Positions 35,265 to 44,253 of a stretch of 64,000 nt of DNA are shown one piece after another. The stretch comes from Pacificimonas pallii (GTDB lineage: Bacteria; Pseudomonadota; Alphaproteobacteria; Sphingomonadales; Sphingomonadaceae). Location of the stretch: positions 930,001 to 994,000 of the forward strand of contig NZ_JAGSPA010000001.1 of assembly GCF_019204005.1 (NCBI RefSeq), in the 5' to 3' direction. The stretch's first letter is position 1; each line of letters starts with the position of its first letter. The notes under the pieces are model-generated. The model was not told the origin of the DNA, searched no databases, and saw nothing but the letters and a program-made list of their open reading frames with translations. Made by a program: the position numbers and the translations under genes.

Positions 35265-35723
35265 ATGAAATTGTCGGCGAGGGATCTTCTGGCGATCGGG
35301 CAGGTGGCCGCGCGGACCGGGCTGAGCGTGTCGGCGATCCGGTTTTACGAGGAGGCGGGGCTGGTCGCGCCGATGCGCAATAATGGCGGGCAGCGACGAT
35401 TTTTGCGAGCGGATAACCGCAGGCTCTCCTTCATCCGCATCGCCCAACAGCTGGGCTTCACGCTGGAGGACGTGCGCGCGCAGCTGGCGGCGCTGCCCAA
35501 TGGACGGACGCCAACCAAGGCGGACTGGACCCGGCTGAGTACGGCGATGCGCGGGGTGCTGGATGAACGGATCGTGCGGATGGAACGCCTGCGCGACCGT
35601 CTGGACGGGTGCATTGGCTGCGGCTGCCTGTCGCTGAAAAGCTGCGCGATTTACAATCCGGATGACGAAGCGCGGGCACGCGGCAGCGGTGCGCGCTGGG
35701 TTCTGGGGGAGCGGAACGGCTGA
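35265..35723 (+). CDS. soxR: Redox-sensitive MerR-family activator SoxR
   Basis: A 152-residue MerR-type regulator. N-terminal winged helix (AIGQVAARTGLSVSAIRFYEE, GGQRRFLRAD, quoted in parts), a dimerisation helix, and the SoxR-specific [2Fe-2S] cluster cysteines at 116, 119, 121 and 127 in CIGCGCLSLKSC (CX2CXCX5C). It senses redox-active molecules and activates the divergent VOC gene through the box at 35197. Only this target is visible in the window. Confidence 0.96.
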   Translation: MKLSARDLLAIGQVAARTGLSVSAIRFYEEAGLVAPMRNNGGQRRFLRADNRRLSFIRIAQQLGFTLEDVRAQLAALPNGRTPTKADWTRLSTAMRGVLDERIVRMERLRDRLDGCIGCGCLSLKSCAIYNPDDEARARGSGARWVLGERNG

Positions 35724-35821
35724 CGGGGGGGGGCGTGCCATTCGCCTGATCCGCTCAGGATAATCAGGGTTGAGGGTCTTGCTTCAGCAGAATGGCGCGC
35801 GAGTGGCAGGGCTGGAGGTCT

Positions 35822-35893
35822 CGGACCCGCTTTCTCCCCATGCAGATTCCGCGAGGGATTTTTCGATACGGGTCCGTCGCCCTCGGGGAGAAA
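35822..35893 (+). other. Interleaved complementary segments (pseudoknot or switch) between soxR and the OMP gene
   Basis: CGGACCCG (35822-35829) is complementary to CGGGTCCG (35869-35876), and TTTCTCCCC (35831-35839) to GGGGAGAAA (35885-35893). The order A-B-A'-B' means they form either an H-type pseudoknot or two mutually exclusive stems. It lies in a 348-bp gap without a coding frame, 180 bases before the OMP start. The gap also has a small hairpin (ATGCCG/CGGCAT near 36028-36051) just before the OMP ribosome site. Confidence 0.4.
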
Positions 35894-36071
35894 ATACGGG
35901 CGTGGCAAATTAGTCACAAATGTATCTTGTGGTCGCAACATGCTGAAACCATGGCCCGGAAACAACGTTTTCAACATATCGTACCGGCTGACAGGGGCTT
36001 GGTCCCGGCTGCGAGAATAGGGAGCCCATGCCGGCGGGGTTTGTCGGCATTTTAGCGTAAGGATTATTGAC

Positions 36072-36626
36072 ATGTTCCGCAGTTTCACACTGGCCGCCAT
36101 CGCGGCCATCACACTTCCATTTGCCGCGCAGGCGCAGGATGCGCCCGACGGCAGCAAGGCGTTCGGCATCGAGCCCTATGTCGGCATTGGCGCCGGCTAT
36201 CATGATTTCGACAGGCGCGGCGCGTCACCGCTGAACAATGCGCCCGACTCCACGGACGGGTCGCTGATCATCGGCACCGCCGGTGTCAACGTGCCGCTGG
36301 GTGCGTTTTTCGTCGGCGCAGAGGCGAATCTGGCCTATGGTTTCGACGAGATCGACTGGGAATATGGCGCGGCGGGCCGCTTTGGCGTGCGCATTGGCGA
36401 ATCCGGCCTGCTGTTCGGCAAGGTCGGTTATCAGTGGATCGAGGAAGAGCGCGGCTTCAAGGACGATAAGGGCATGCTGTACGGTATGGGCGTCGAAGTC
36501 GGACCGCAGGACATTGGCCTTGGCGGCGTGACCGGGGAAAGCGGTGTTCGCCTGCGCCTGGGCGTCGACACGTTCGGCGATTTCGAATCGATCCGTCCAA
36601 ACGCATCCGCGATCTTCCACTTCTAG
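36072..36626 (+). CDS. Outer-membrane beta-barrel protein
   Basis: A 184-residue exported protein: signal peptide MFRSFTLAAIAAITLPFAAQ cleaved after AQA, then alternating glycine/aromatic strands (YVGIGAGYHDF, FFVGAEANLAYGF, GRFGVRIGESGLLFGKVGYQW) and a C-terminal phenylalanine (ASAIFHF) recognised by the BAM machinery. It resembles the opacity/porin-like small barrels of alphaproteobacteria. AAGGA precedes the ATG. A GC-rich hairpin follows. The leader is long and may be regulated. Confidence 0.85.
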   Translation: MFRSFTLAAIAAITLPFAAQAQDAPDGSKAFGIEPYVGIGAGYHDFDRRGASPLNNAPDSTDGSLIIGTAGVNVPLGAFFVGAEANLAYGFDEIDWEYGAAGRFGVRIGESGLLFGKVGYQWIEEERGFKDDKGMLYGMGVEVGPQDIGLGGVTGESGVRLRLGVDTFGDFESIRPNASAIFHF

Positions 36627-36641
36627 CCGCGGGTTGTGAGC

Positions 36642-36667
36642 GGGGCGGGTCCTGACGGGCCCGCCCC
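36642..36667 (+). terminator. GC hairpin after the OMP gene
   Basis: GGGGCGGGTCC (36642-36652) pairs with GGGCCCGCCCC (36657-36667) through 11 pairs, one G-U, with a TGAC loop, 15 bases after the stop codon. Only TGTT follows, so termination is likely but not textbook. Confidence 0.65.
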
Positions 36668-36737
36668 TGTTCGCGAAGCTCGCATAGGGCCTGTGCTGGC
36701 GGCGCTGATGGCAGCGCCGATCTCGCCGACACCCCTC

Positions 36738-37736
36738 TCAGCGTATTTTCAGGAGGATCTTGCCGACATGGTCGCCCGCTTCCATGCGGCGGTGCGCGTC
36801 GGCGGCCTGTTCCAGCGGATAGACCCTGTCGGTGAGCGCCGAAAGTTTGCCCGCGGCAAATTCGGGCCACACGGTTTCGTGCAGGCTGCGCGCGACAAGT
36901 GCCTTGAATGCGGCGGGTCGCGGGCGGAGGAATGACCCGGTCAGGCGCAGGCGTTTGGCCATGACGGCGAGGATACTGACTTCCGCTGCCGCGCCGCGCT
37001 GCATGGCGATGGAGACATGGCGGCCGTCCTCGCCAAGGCATTCGATGTTGCGCGGGACATAATCGCCGCCGACCATGTCAAGCACGACGTCGACGCCGCC
37101 GGGGGCCGCGGCCTTTACCCGCTCGACGAAATCCTCCGTCCTGTAATTGATCGCGAGATCCGCGCCGACTTGACGCGCGGCATCGCATTTCCCGTCCGAA
37201 CCGGCGGTGACGAACACCTTCACATCAAAGGCGTTGCAAAGCTGGATGGCAGTCGTGCCAATTCCGCTTGTGCCGCCGTGGACGAGCACGGTCTCGCCGT
37301 CCTTTGCCGCGCCGCGTTCGAAGAGGTTTGACCAGACCGTGAAATAGCTTTCCGGCAGGCCCGCCGCATCGATCATGTCGATCCCATCCGGCACAGGCAG
37401 TACGGAACCGGCGGGCGCGTTTACATATTCCGCATAGCCGCCACCCGGCACCAGCGCGCATACCGGGTCGCCAATGGTGAAGTGCGTGACGCCTTCACCC
37501 AGCGCCGCGATCCGGCCGGACACCTCCAGCCCCATGATCGACGTGATCCCCGGCGGCATGGGATACAGGCCCATACGCTGCAGCACGTCGGGGCGATTGA
37601 CGCCGGCCGCGTGGATCTCGATCAGGACCTCGCCGGGGCCTGCCTGCGGGACAGGGCGGGTAACGACCTGCATGACCTCCGGCCCGCCCGTTTCGCCGGG
37701 GTCGATGGCGCGCATTTCGGTCGGCAGGTCGGTCAT
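36738..37736 (-). CDS. NAD(P)H-quinone oxidoreductase, PIG3/zeta-crystallin type
   Basis: A 332-residue MDR-family enzyme without structural zinc. The substrate domain has EIHAAGVNRPDVLQRMGLYP and MGLEVSGRIAALGEG; the Rossmann domain has VLVHGGTSGIGTTAIQLCNAF, VFVTAGSDGKCDAARQVGAD and VLDMVGGDY. These match the PIG3-like quinone oxidoreductases. ATG at 37736 (MTDLPTEMRAID) was chosen because relatives begin here and GGGAG lies upstream; a longer frame from 37790 is unlikely. Divergent from the DUF1192 gene. Confidence 0.9.
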   Translation of the reverse strand: MTDLPTEMRAIDPGETGGPEVMQVVTRPVPQAGPGEVLIEIHAAGVNRPDVLQRMGLYPMPPGITSIMGLEVSGRIAALGEGVTHFTIGDPVCALVPGGGYAEYVNAPAGSVLPVPDGIDMIDAAGLPESYFTVWSNLFERGAAKDGETVLVHGGTSGIGTTAIQLCNAFDVKVFVTAGSDGKCDAARQVGADLAINYRTEDFVERVKAAAPGGVDVVLDMVGGDYVPRNIECLGEDGRHVSIAMQRGAAAEVSILAVMAKRLRLTGSFLRPRPAAFKALVARSLHETVWPEFAAGKLSALTDRVYPLEQAADAHRRMEAGDHVGKILLKIR

Positions 37737-37807
37737 TTCGGCATATGCTCCCAGTCCTCGGTGCGCGCCGGATAGCAAGACGCGGCCCAAGCTGCTAGCT
37801 TTGTGAA

Positions 37808-38002
37808 ATGGAAGAAGACGACCTGCCGCGCCCCGGCGCCCCGCTCGACATTGTCATCAAGGAGGACCTCGACCGGCTGAGCGTCCATGAACTGGAGGCC
37901 CGCGTAGCGGTGCTGGAGCGCGAGATTTCGCGCACGAAGGCGCGGCTGGCGGGGGCCAGGGATTTCAAGTCGAACGCCGACGCGCTGTTTTCGAAGAGCT
38001 GA
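37808..38002 (+). CDS. DUF1192 family small protein
   Basis: A 64-residue protein of the alphaproteobacterial DUF1192 family. It begins MEEDDLPRPGAPLDIVIKED and continues with a predicted coiled coil, LSVHELEARVAVLEREISR, then KSNADALFSKS. Function unknown. It is on its own, 70 bp from the divergent quinone oxidoreductase. Confidence 0.9.
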   Translation: MEEDDLPRPGAPLDIVIKEDLDRLSVHELEARVAVLEREISRTKARLAGARDFKSNADALFSKS

Positions 38003-38198
38003 GGGTTGTCGAAGACGGGCGGCCTACGCTCCCCACGTCATACCGGCGGTTGGCGGGGCGGCGGATTTCTGATCTGACAGCGCTTCGATGGGCACCGATA
38101 GGCACCGCGCGCGGCTTTTTTCTGCCCACCCCTTCAAACTAAGGGTCGCCGCGCCGCGTATTTCCCTCGCATAGTGCGCGGCATAGGAGAGCGATTTT

Positions 38199-39305
38199 AT
38201 GAATTTCGATTTTTCGGACGATGCGCGCGAATTGCAGGCGCAGGCGCGGAAGTTCTTCGATGCCGAGGCCGGACCGGATTCCGCGCGCAGGGTGATGAAC
38301 GACGACGATATCGCCTTTGATGAGGGCATGTGGCAGGGTGTTGTCGAGCTGGGCCTGACGGCGCTGCGCGTGCCGGAGGAACATGGCGGGCTTGGGCTGG
38401 GTGCGGAAGAAGCGTGCCTGATCGCCGAGGAAGTCGGGCGCAGCCTGGCGCCGGTGCCGCTGATGTCGACGATGCTGTTTACCGAAGCGCTGCTGGCGGC
38501 GGGTACCGAAGCGCAGAAGGCGGCGTGGCTGCCCAGGATCGCGGATGGCAGCGTGATCGGCTGCGTCGGCTGGGGCGAGGGCGGGACACAGGTGCCGACC
38601 TCCATGCCGAATGCGCGGATGACGAAAAGCGGCCTGACCGGCATGAAGGCGCCCATTGCGGATGCCACGATCGCACATGTCGGTATATTTACAGGCGCGC
38701 GGACGGCCGGCCCGGGGCTGTTCCTTGTCGAGTTCGATCAGGACGCGGTTCAGGTTGAAGCGGTCACGACGCTCGATCTGGTGCGGCAGCACGGGCGCGT
38801 GACGCTGAAAGACGCGCGCGCCGAGGCGATGGGCGGGGCGGATGCCTATGGCGATTTCCTGGACAAGGCGGCGGTGCTGTCGGCATTCGAGGCCATCGGC
38901 ACGCAGGATGCCGCGATGGTCATGGCGATCGACTATGCCCGCGACCGGGTGGCGTTCGGCCAGCGGATCGGGCGCTATCAGGGCGTGAAGCACAAGGCCG
39001 CCGACATGTACATCAAGCAGCAGCTGGCCCGCGCCCATGCCATGCACGGCGCCTGGGCGTTCGAGGTCGACGCGCCGGAGTTGCGGCAGGCGGCGGCGGC
39101 GGCGCGCACCGCGGCGCTCGACGCGCTGGCATTCACGGCTGAGGAGAATGTGCAACTGCACGGCGGCATCGGGTTCACATGGGAATCGAACTGCCAGTTC
39201 TATTACCGCCGGTCGCGGGCGCTGAGTGCGGCACTTGGTAGCCGCGGCTTTTGGTCGGATCGATTGGTCAGGACGCTGGAGCGCAGGAATGCGGCGGCGG
39301 CGTAA
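38199..39305 (+). CDS. Acyl-CoA dehydrogenase family protein (1)
   Basis: A 368-residue flavoprotein of the acyl-CoA dehydrogenase fold. MNFDFSDDARELQAQARKFF, VPEEHGGLGLGAEEACLIAE, the helical C-terminal RDRVAFGQRIGRYQGVKHKAADMY and QLHGGIGFTWESNCQFYYRR (FAD/dimer contact) are visible. The middle domain is reduced and the usual catalytic Glu position is not obvious. With the second acyl-CoA dehydrogenase 150 bp away it may form a heteromer of the kind used for steroid or branched acyl-CoA oxidation. No thiolase or CoA ligase gene is nearby. Confidence 0.88.
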   Translation: MNFDFSDDARELQAQARKFFDAEAGPDSARRVMNDDDIAFDEGMWQGVVELGLTALRVPEEHGGLGLGAEEACLIAEEVGRSLAPVPLMSTMLFTEALLAAGTEAQKAAWLPRIADGSVIGCVGWGEGGTQVPTSMPNARMTKSGLTGMKAPIADATIAHVGIFTGARTAGPGLFLVEFDQDAVQVEAVTTLDLVRQHGRVTLKDARAEAMGGADAYGDFLDKAAVLSAFEAIGTQDAAMVMAIDYARDRVAFGQRIGRYQGVKHKAADMYIKQQLARAHAMHGAWAFEVDAPELRQAAAAARTAALDALAFTAEENVQLHGGIGFTWESNCQFYYRRSRALSAALGSRGFWSDRLVRTLERRNAAAA

Positions 39306-39333
39306 AATATTGGATGCAACCGACCAAATCCGC

Positions 39334-39410
39334 TCATCCTGAGCGCAGTCGAAGGACGCATGACGGATTTGCACAGCGGTTGGTGCGTCCCTCGACTTCG
39401 CTCGGGATGA
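39334..39410. repeat. Intergenic inverted repeat, copy 2 of 3
   Basis: Arms at 39334-39360 and 39384-39410 (27 bases each, 3 mismatches) with a 23-base spacer. Best-preserved copy of the element also found at 9096 and 57063. It lies between the two same-strand acyl-CoA dehydrogenase genes and would form a long hairpin in a shared transcript. Confidence 0.9.
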
Positions 39411-39457
39411 TGAAGATCAGAACGTTGCGGCGGACAGAGATTTGAGAGGGTATTATC

Positions 39458-40675
39458 ATGGATTTCAACGACAGCCCCGAAGAGGCGAAAATTCGCGAAG
39501 GCGTTCGTGCATGGATTGCCGAGCATACGGCGGAATATGAGGGTCTGCCCGCGCCCGCCTCGAATGAGGAATATGTCGCGCGGCAGCGGAGCTGGCAGAA
39601 GAAAAAATATGACGGCGGCTATGCCGGGATTACCTGGCCGAAGAAGTTCGGCGGACAGGGCAAGGGCCCGATGGAATCCATCATTTTCAGCCAGGAAGAG
39701 GGGAAGAGCGCGGCGCCAACCGGGCTTTATGCGATCGGCCTTGGCATGTGCATTCCGACCGTCTTCACGCACGGCAGTCAGGACGTCATCGACCGCTTTG
39801 TCCCCAAGGCGCTGGATGGTGACGAAATCTGGTGCCAGCTTTTCTCTGAACCCGCCGCTGGCAGCGACCTGGCCGGTATCCGCACCAAGGCGGAGAAGGA
39901 CGGCGATGAGTGGGTGATCAATGGTCAGAAGGTCTGGACCACCAACGCGCATCTTTGCGACTATGGCATCATCGTCACGCGCACCGATCCCGGCGCGCCA
40001 AAGCATAAGGGCCTGACGATGTTCATTGTCGACATGCGCGACCCGGGCGTCGAATGCCGCCCGCTGAAGCAGATGTCCGGTGGCAGCGATTTCAACGAAG
40101 TGTTTTTCGATGATGTCCGCGTGCCCGACAGCTGGCGTCTGGGCGCGGAAGGCGAGGGCTGGAAGGCGGCGCTGACCACATTGATGAACGAGCGCCTCGC
40201 CGTGGGCGGCAAGCCCAGATATTCGCCGGACTGGTCGACGCTGATGGCGGTCGCGAAGGAAATCGAAACCGCACTCGGCCCGGCATCCGAACAGGCCGAT
40301 GTGCGCGACCAGATCGCGCAGGCCTATATCAACGACCAGGGCGTGAAGCTGACGCAGCAGCGGTCCCTGTCGGCGCTGTCGCAAGGCAAGACCCCCGGCG
40401 CGGAACAGTCGATTTCAAAGGTTGTCGTTGCAAAGCAGATGCAGGACATCAGCCGCTTCGCGCTCGACATATCGGAAAGCGCCGGGTTCATGGCCGCGGC
40501 GGAGGGCAGCGAGCTTGCGAAATTGCAGGGTAGCTATTTCGGTTCCGCGGGCCTCAGGATCGCTGGCGGTACGGACGAGATCCTCAGGAACATCATCGCC
40601 GAACGCGTCCTCGGCCTGCCCGGCGATCTGCGCCCGCCAAAGGACACGCCGTTCAACGAGATCGAGGCTTTGTGA
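39458..40675 (+). CDS. Acyl-CoA dehydrogenase family protein (2)
   Basis: A 405-residue acyl-CoA dehydrogenase. WPKKFGGQGKGPMESIIFSQ at the front, the FAD-binding LFSEPAAGSDLAGIRTKAE and VWTTNAHLCDYGIIVTRTDP in the beta domain, FDDVRVPDSWRLGAEGEGW, and the C-terminal GSAGLRIAGGTDEILRNIIAERVLGLP are complete. Length is normal. Together with the preceding gene it suggests a two-subunit enzyme for an unknown acyl-CoA. Confidence 0.92.
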   Translation: MDFNDSPEEAKIREGVRAWIAEHTAEYEGLPAPASNEEYVARQRSWQKKKYDGGYAGITWPKKFGGQGKGPMESIIFSQEEGKSAAPTGLYAIGLGMCIPTVFTHGSQDVIDRFVPKALDGDEIWCQLFSEPAAGSDLAGIRTKAEKDGDEWVINGQKVWTTNAHLCDYGIIVTRTDPGAPKHKGLTMFIVDMRDPGVECRPLKQMSGGSDFNEVFFDDVRVPDSWRLGAEGEGWKAALTTLMNERLAVGGKPRYSPDWSTLMAVAKEIETALGPASEQADVRDQIAQAYINDQGVKLTQQRSLSALSQGKTPGAEQSISKVVVAKQMQDISRFALDISESAGFMAAAEGSELAKLQGSYFGSAGLRIAGGTDEILRNIIAERVLGLPGDLRPPKDTPFNEIEAL

Positions 40676-40683
40676 CGGGGCAA

Positions 40684-40712
40684 GGGACCGGAGACATGTC
40701 GGGGCCGGTCTC
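40684..40712 (+). terminator. Probable terminator after the acyl-CoA dehydrogenases
   Basis: GGGACCGG (40684-40691) pairs with CCGGTCTC (40705-40712) through eight pairs, one G-U, followed by TGTTT. It lies 9 bases after the stop codon. Confidence 0.55.
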
Positions 40713-41144
40713 TGTTTGGGAGTCTGTCATCGACCTGTTTCCCGTCCGGTTCCGGTTGCTCCCTCGCTGACCTGCATCAGCTGCTGAAGGGCACATGTCC
40801 GGATGTTGGCACCGAGATTATTGGAAGCGTCTGCTGACGATCCGGTTTTCCCTGCAGCGCGTCACCCTTTTTTCACTAAAATGGAAATCCAGCTCGAAGA
40901 TTTCATGACGAAAACCTGATTAGCGCAATTATATCCGGCGCGAAGAGATGGCGACGGTTTTGATGATATTTATCACGGGAAAGTTCCTGTGAACGAACGC
41001 GCGCCGGTACAATTGGATATGGATTTGGAATATCCGCAGAGGCGGTTTGGGAGCCGTCCGGCGGCTTCCCGCCCGGATGTAGGCGAACCGGCATTTCGGT
41101 GATGTGTCTCAGACCCCCTTTGTTTCCGCTTTAGCAGCATTGGC
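40713..41144. other. Non-coding or decayed stretch
   Basis: No convincing gene. All frames are interrupted. One frame from about 40918 to 41101 reads for some 60 codons (it contains GDGFDDIYHGKVPVNERAPV) but has no start or recognisable family. It lies directly upstream of a decayed HAD hydrolase and may be its eroded N-terminal part or the remains of a neighbour. Confidence 0.4.
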
Positions 41145-41541
41145 ATGATGTGCATTCACACTGGAATACTTATCCCCAATTTCGGCTTGCTGGCGATGAA
41201 GCTGGGACTGGTGGCGATCACGGGTCTGATGAATATCGATGCCGTCTTGCACGCCGCTGGCGGCGCGGTGCCCATATCTGTGTTCGGCCATATCGTCTCG
41301 CGCGAAGAGGTGAAGCGCAAAAACCGGCACCCGATGCCTGTTCGAATGATTGGGATATGTTGGGTGTCGATCCGTAGGCAATGCTGGTCGTTGAGGCCAC
41401 CGCGATCGGCGTAACATCGGCGAAGCGTGCGGGCATTGCGGCCGTGGCCGTTCTGGGCGCTCTGCCGAAGAGATCGCATTTCCGGCAGGTAAACCTGGTC
41501 GTTGGCGCGCTGGATGGCAGCACCGGCAATGTCTGTCAAAA
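41145..41541 (+). pseudogene. Decayed HAD-IA hydrolase (beta-phosphoglucomutase-like) remnant
   Basis: One frame reads LLAMKLGLVAITGLMNIDAV then FGHIVSREEVKRKNRHP, matching the centre of beta-phosphoglucomutase-like HAD hydrolases (the conserved EEVKRGKPxP). After a frameshift near 41331 a second frame continues DACSNDWDMLGVDP, hits a TAG stop at 41375-41377, and goes on MLVVEATAIGVTSAKRAGIA, matching the family's LGVDP..CLVVEDS..GV.AA.AAGM. The order and spacing are those of one protein. The N-terminal DxD nucleophile region is missing, and the motif-IV acidic residue (usually ED) reads EA. A single gene broken by at least one indel and one stop is the simplest reading. Confidence 0.65.
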
Positions 41542-41616
41542 GCGCGCCGTCCTACCTGAATGGCTGCTTTCGCGCCTTTGCGCTTTTGCGCGTAAGGCCA
41601 AGCTCAACATGTGAAA

Positions 41617-41653
41617 AAGGCCGGTATCCGAAGGGATGGCGGATACCGGCCTT
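41617..41653. terminator. Bidirectional terminator
   Basis: A perfect 13-bp stem, AAGGCCGGTATCC (41617-41629) with GGATACCGGCCTT (41641-41653), loop of 11. On the minus strand it is followed by TTT after the paired TT (five T in all), ending the EF-hand gene's transcript; on the plus strand by CTCGTTTT. Confidence 0.8.
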
Positions 41654-41763
41654 CTCGTTTTGCGCGCACATGCCAAAGGTCAGGGGGAACCTGTCATGTG
41701 CGCGGTTGCCGCATGCGGGGGAACCCAAAGGAGAGTATGGGGTGCGTGCGGAAACTCTGGCGG

Positions 41764-42459
41764 CTAGTTGTCGCTGCCACCTCCGCCGTGCCGTTCCGCG
41801 CGCCGCTCGTCATGGCGCGCTTTGCGCGCGGCGCGGCGTTCGTCGGGGGTTACCGTGCCATCGCTGTTTGCATCGGCCCGGTCGAAGCGTGCCAGGGCGC
41901 TGGTCTGCAGCTCTGCGAGCGTTACTGCGCCGTCCTTGTCGGCGTCGGCACGCTCCAGCATACGCATGCTGCGCTGTCCCCGCTGTCCGTGCCGTTCGGA
42001 GTGCATTGCCTTGCTGCGCTCGCGGTGCATGGCATGGCGCTCGCTCAATTCGGTCTGGCTGATTTCGCCGTCATTATCGCGATCAAGCGCCGCAAAGGCG
42101 GCGATGCGGCGTTCCGTAAGCTTTTCGGCGCGTTTCCCGGCGCGGGCTTCGACCATGGCTTCCCACTCGCCAGCGCTGAGTGCGCCATTTCCGTCCGTAT
42201 CGGCTTTCGCCATTCGTGCCGCACGGCGCTCGGCGCGTTTTTCCATGCGAGCTTCGTGCATGGCCTTCATCTCGGCCTGCGTGATGGCACCGTCGGAATC
42301 GGTGTCGAGGCGGGCGAAGCGCTGCTCGATCCGGGTTGTGAGATCCGCGCGGGTCATCTCCGCATTGCGTTTGTCCTTGCCGCCATGATGGTCGGCGAGA
42401 ACGCCGCCTGCTGCGAAGAGTGTGGCCATGCTGGCTGCGACTAGGAATTCGGTTTTCAT
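41764..42459 (-). CDS. Secreted five-EF-hand calcium-binding protein
   Basis: A 231-residue exported protein. The signal peptide ends near AAGGVLAD. Five EF-hand loops follow: DTDSDGAITQAE, DTDGNGALSAGE, DRDNDGEISQTE, DADKDGAVTLAE and DANSDGTVTPDE, each with D at 1, 3 and 5, G at 6 and E at 12, so all should bind calcium. Linkers are strongly basic (RMEKRAERRAARMAK, RRAARKARHDERRAERH). ATG at 42459 has GGGAG eight bases upstream. Probably periplasmic or cell-surface; the partner is unknown. Divergent from argG. Confidence 0.88.
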   Translation of the reverse strand: MKTEFLVAASMATLFAAGGVLADHHGGKDKRNAEMTRADLTTRIEQRFARLDTDSDGAITQAEMKAMHEARMEKRAERRAARMAKADTDGNGALSAGEWEAMVEARAGKRAEKLTERRIAAFAALDRDNDGEISQTELSERHAMHRERSKAMHSERHGQRGQRSMRMLERADADKDGAVTLAELQTSALARFDRADANSDGTVTPDERRAARKARHDERRAERHGGGGSDN

Positions 42460-42581
42460 CTCGTATCTCCCGGATGGTGATATGAGAGCGTTACGATGGG
42501 CGACATGCATATCCCTTGAACGCCCGGGTCATCTTTGCGAAAGCCTGCGTCGCAACTCCCCTTGGAAGACCGAGACCATAT

Positions 42582-43808
42582 ATGTCCGACATCAAAAAGG
42601 TCGTGCTCGCCTATTCCGGCGGCCTCGACACCAGCGTGATCCTGAAGTGGCTGCAGGAAACCTATCATTGCGAGGTGGTGACCTTCACCGCCGACCTGGG
42701 CCAGGGCGAGGAGCTGGAGCCGGCACGCGCAAAGGCGCTGGCGGCGGGCGTGAAGGCGGAGAACATCTTCATTGACGATCTGCGGGAGGAATTCTGCAGG
42801 GATTATGTTTTCCCCATGATGCGCGCGAATGCGCTGTATGAAGGGCTGTACCTGCTTGGCACGGCGATTGCCCGCCCGCTGATTTCAAAACGGCAGATCG
42901 AAATCGCGCATCAGGTGGGCGCGAATGCGGTCAGCCACGGCGCGACGGGCAAGGGCAATGATCAGGTGCGGTTCGAGCTTGGCTATTACGCCCTTGATCC
43001 CGACATCAAGGTGATCGCCCCGTGGCGCGAGTGGGATCTGACCAGCCGGTCGCGGCTGATCGCCTTTGCCGAAGAGCATGGTATCGAAGTGACCAAGGAC
43101 AAGCGCGGCGAAGCGCCATTCTCGACGGATGCGAACATGCTGCACACATCGTCCGAAGGCAAAGTGCTGGAGGATCCGTGGGAGGAAACGCCGGACTATG
43201 TCTATTCCCGTACGGTAAATCCCGAGGAGGCCCCGGATACGCCCGAATATATTACCGTCGATTTCGAACGCGGCGACGCCGTTGCGATCAATGGCGAGGG
43301 CATGAGCCCGGCGACGATTCTGGAAACGCTGAACGAATATGGCCGCCTGCATGGCATTGGACGCCTCGACCTGGTGGAGAACCGCTTCGTCGGCATGAAA
43401 TCGCGCGGCATGTATGAGACGCCCGGCGGCACCATATATCTTGAAGCGCATCGCGGTATCGAACAGCTGACACTCGACAGGGGGGCGGGGCACCTGAAGG
43501 ACGAGTTGATGCCGCGTTATGCCGAGCTGATCTACAATGGCATGTGGTTCAGCCCGGAGCGGGAAATGCTGCAGGCGGCCATCGATCACAGCCAGGAAAG
43601 CGTGACGGGAACCGTACGCCTGAAACTGTACAAGGGCAGCGTGCAGACTGTCGGACGTAAGGCGGATGTCAGTTTTAACCTCTATTCGCAGGATGTTGTC
43701 ACATTCGAGGATGACAAGGGGATCTATAACCAGCGCGATGCGGAGGGCTTCATTCGCCTGAACGCGCTGCGCCTGCGCCTGCTGGGCCAGAGGAAACGTG
43801 GTGGCTGA
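42582..43808 (+). CDS. argG: Argininosuccinate synthase
   Basis: Joins citrulline and aspartate with ATP in arginine synthesis; 408 residues. [18 protein letters not shown] is the ATP pyrophosphatase loop; [38 protein letters not shown] and [11 protein letters not shown] are further family blocks. ATG at 42582 (MSDIKKVV) fits relatives. The 3' end overlaps the next gene by 11 bases. Confidence 0.97.
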   Translation: MSDIKKVVLAYSGGLDTSVILKWLQETYHCEVVTFTADLGQGEELEPARAKALAAGVKAENIFIDDLREEFCRDYVFPMMRANALYEGLYLLGTAIARPLISKRQIEIAHQVGANAVSHGATGKGNDQVRFELGYYALDPDIKVIAPWREWDLTSRSRLIAFAEEHGIEVTKDKRGEAPFSTDANMLHTSSEGKVLEDPWEETPDYVYSRTVNPEEAPDTPEYITVDFERGDAVAINGEGMSPATILETLNEYGRLHGIGRLDLVENRFVGMKSRGMYETPGGTIYLEAHRGIEQLTLDRGAGHLKDELMPRYAELIYNGMWFSPEREMLQAAIDHSQESVTGTVRLKLYKGSVQTVGRKADVSFNLYSQDVVTFEDDKGIYNQRDAEGFIRLNALRLRLLGQRKRGG

Positions 43809-44238
43809 GCTCTTTGCCGCCATGGAAGATTTCTTCACGGACTACGCCGCCGCGCTGAACGCGAATGACGAGGATGTGGTGATGAGCTTTCTGGCGATTC
43901 CGCACGGTGTGCGCATCGGGCCGGAGACGACGTTCATCGAGACCCCCGAAGAGCTGCGCGCGCATATGGACGTTCGCATGATGCGTCATGAAGCGGCAGG
44001 CACGGACATGGTGCACATCACGGTCGAGGAAGTGTCCGGCCTGCCTGGCGATGCGGCGGCGGTGCGGCTGCATTGGGAACTGATCGACGAGGAAGGCAGT
44101 GAGGCCGCCTGCTTCGACACACGAGAAACGCTGGCGGCGATGGACGGCGTCTGGGCAATTGTAGCCAGCGACCTGACCGATGAAATCGCGGTGCTGGCCA
44201 GGCATGGACAGGAATTGCCGCCGGGCCTGACGCACTAA
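43798..44238 (+). CDS. NTF2/SnoaL-like fold protein, unknown function
   Basis: A 146-residue protein beginning [20 protein letters not shown] from a GTG start at 43798, which follows AGAGGAAAC and overlaps argG by 11 bases. An N-terminal pair of helices and a later set of strands ([36 protein letters not shown]) suggest the cone-shaped NTF2/SnoaL fold, as in DUF4440-like proteins. No catalytic residue can be singled out. Overlap implies coupled translation with argG, but a metabolic link is not evident. Confidence 0.65.
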   Translation: MVAELFAAMEDFFTDYAAALNANDEDVVMSFLAIPHGVRIGPETTFIETPEELRAHMDVRMMRHEAAGTDMVHITVEEVSGLPGDAAAVRLHWELIDEEGSEAACFDTRETLAAMDGVWAIVASDLTDEIAVLARHGQELPPGLTH

Positions 44239-44253
44239 AATGGGCGCACGCCG

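Noticed and set aside
38003..38198. Direct repeat and T-run (GGGCACCG/AGGCACCG, then TTTTTT) before the first acyl-CoA dehydrogenase
   Set aside because: The possible stem is too short and the repeat too small to call a terminator or operator.
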